This document shows positions 62,674-64,000 of a stretch of DNA of 64,000 nt, piece after piece. Position numbers and translations under genes: made by a program. The notes below the pieces were generated by a model. That model was not told the origin of the DNA. It saw only the letters and a program-made list of their open reading frames with translations, and did no database searches. This DNA is from Halarcobacter sp. (GTDB lineage Bacteria > Campylobacterota > Campylobacteria > Campylobacterales > Arcobacteraceae): positions 992,001 through 1,056,000 of the forward strand of contig NZ_OY781470.1 of the NCBI RefSeq assembly GCF_963676935.1, in the 5' to 3' direction. Numbering within the stretch: the stretch's first letter is position 1; every line of letters starts with the position of its first letter.

Positions 62674-64000
62674 TTAGCTCTCTACGTAATTTTTAAGGTT
62701 TTTACCAACTTTTGGATGTTTTAATTTTTTAATTGCACTTGATTCAATTTGTCTAACTCTTTCTCTTGTTACAGAAAGTTCTTTACCAATCTCTTCAAGT
62801 GTTCTATCTGATGCATCATCCATAAGACCAAATCTCATTCTAACAACTGCTTGTTCTCTCTCATTTAACTGAGCTAAAATTTGATCTATTTGACCTTGTA
62901 AATCCTCTTTCATGATATTATCAACTGGAGTTGGTGCCTTTTCATCAGGTACAAAATCTCCAAATTTACCATCATCATCTGAACCAATAGGCGCTTCAAG
63001 TGATACAGGCTCTTTAGTGATTTTAATTACTTGTTTAACTTTGTCAACTGGCAGTGCAACCTCTTTTGCAATCTCTTCTACATCCGGTTCTTTACCATTT
63101 TCTTGAATACCTTTTCTAATGATTTTATTGATTCTATTAATAGTTTCAATCATATGAATAGGGATTCTAATAGTTCTTGCTTGGTCGGCAATTGCTCTTG
63201 ATATAGCTTGTCTAATCCACCATGTTGCATAAGTAGAGAATTTATAACCTTTTTTATATTCAAACTTGTCAACAGCTTTCATAAGACCAATATTACCCTC
63301 TTGGATAAGGTCTAAGAATGGTAACCCTCTATTTGTGTATCTTTTTGCAATAGATACAACAAGTCTAAGGTTTGATTTAGCCATTCTTGTTTTAGCCTTA
63401 TCTGTAATTCTTTTACCACGTTTAATTTGCTCAAGAACATCCAGTAACTCTTCTGGCTCTAAATCAAATCCACCTTTACTAGCTTCTGCTGTTTGGAAAA
63501 GCTTTTTAATTTCCATGTAAGTAGAAACCATAGTAGCTTCTGGAACCATTGATGTAATTTGTACTTTAGAAAGATTTACAATGTTATCTAAAATCTTTTG
63601 GTGATTTTTAAGAAGAATATCATTAAAAAGTGGAAGTTTATATTCTAACTTTTTAAGTTCTGTTTCAAAACCTGATTCTGATTTAAGTGCAGTTTCCATA
63701 GCTCTTACTATTTCACTAATAAGTTTAGAAGTTGGACCTAAATCTAATAAAGCTTCTTTTAATACTCTTTTTTTGAATGCAACTGCAAGGTTAAATTGCA
63801 TTTGGTCAACATCACCATCAGATTTTGGCTCTTCTTTCGCTTGAAATTTTAACCAGTCTTTTTTCGCTTTTTCTAAAACTTTAAAAGCAGCAATAATAGT
63901 CTCTGCTCTTTTATCAAGTTTTTTTGTAGCTTTTTTTGAAGAGCTATCTTCATCTTCAGATTCAACATCATCATTTTCATCTGAATCATCATCATCACTG
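62674..64000 (-). CDS. rpoD: RNA polymerase primary sigma factor RpoD, 5' truncated by window edge
   Basis: The frame stays open to base 64000, so the start lies outside; at least 442 residues are present. The N-terminal part has an acidic stretch and a region 1-like segment. Region 2 is [46 protein letters not shown] and [12 protein letters not shown]. Region 4 ends with [20 protein letters not shown]. This is the housekeeping sigma-70. Confidence 0.96.
   Translation of the reverse strand, partial: SDDDDSDENDDVESEDEDSSSKKATKKLDKRAETIIAAFKVLEKAKKDWLKFQAKEEPKSDGDVDQMQFNLAVAFKKRVLKEALLDLGPTSKLISEIVRAMETALKSESGFETELKKLEYKLPLFNDILLKNHQKILDNIVNLSKVQITSMVPEATMVSTYMEIKKLFQTAEASKGGFDLEPEELLDVLEQIKRGKRITDKAKTRMAKSNLRLVVSIAKRYTNRGLPFLDLIQEGNIGLMKAVDKFEYKKGYKFSTYATWWIRQAISRAIADQARTIRIPIHMIETINRINKIIRKGIQENGKEPDVEEIAKEVALPVDKVKQVIKITKEPVSLEAPIGSDDDGKFGDFVPDEKAPTPVDNIMKEDLQGQIDQILAQLNEREQAVVRMRFGLMDDASDRTLEEIGKELSVTRERVRQIESSAIKKLKHPKVGKNLKNYVES

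Overview
The window is AT-rich and densely packed. Its gene content points to a Campylobacterota (Epsilonproteobacteria) genome, most likely Arcobacter-like. The indicators are Wolinella/Helicobacter-style hydABCDE hydrogenase operons, a long-form TrmB, a long DapD, an AcnB-type aconitase, a complete liv transporter and several GGDEF proteins. The genus is inferred from gene content, not measured.

Layout: 1-1654 is the 3' part of acnB. 1671-7278 (minus) is a UgpABCE-like ABC uptake operon with a HAD phosphatase and a DeoR regulator, probably for glycerol-3-phosphate or a related compound. 7467-31002 is a hydrogen-metabolism island of about 23.5 kb. It begins with a TetR regulator whose gene overlaps a cytoplasmic, sensor-like [NiFe] hydrogenase pair. 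Two complete Tat-exported, quinone-reactive hydABCDE sets follow, then hypF, then hypBCD-glutamine amidotransferase-hypEA. An IS1595-like, probably domesticated protein and two small membrane proteins sit inside the island on the opposite strand. 31098-37758 holds a Cache-GGDEF protein and livJHMGF. 37863-42257 carries TerB-like, coiled-coil, ZapA-like and pseudopilin genes, then priA and dapD. 42310-50394 (minus) carries a haem-c GGDEF protein, an EnvC-like protein with ftsX and ftsE, trmB, an FN3 lipoprotein and a RluD-type synthase. 50395-52353 is rodA and speB. 52431-56705 (minus) is a 1424-residue nuclease-STAND protein, a probable antiphage defence gene. It is followed by about 950 bp without genes, of which 57061-57660 is packed with inverted repeats. 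57658-64000 holds metF, a TonB-like gene, hemL, ppnP, atpZ, two unknowns and the 5'-truncated end of rpoD.

How it fits together: the two HydABC complexes should oxidise H2 in the periplasm and reduce the quinone pool through cytochrome b. The HydD proteases and Hyp proteins mature the large subunits. The HydE proteins look like degenerate HypF relatives that have lost the catalytic motifs. A palindrome ATGAA-N2-TTCAT occurs before tetR and before both hyd operons, which suggests that the TetR protein next to the sensor-like hydrogenase controls the island.

The strongest leads are: (1) the TetR plus sensor-like hydrogenase with its shared operator; (2) HydE as a HypF-derived pseudoenzyme; (3) replacement of a proximal-cluster cysteine by Asn in two of three hydrogenase small subunits; (4) the nuclease-STAND defence candidate; and (5) the structured non-coding block beside it.
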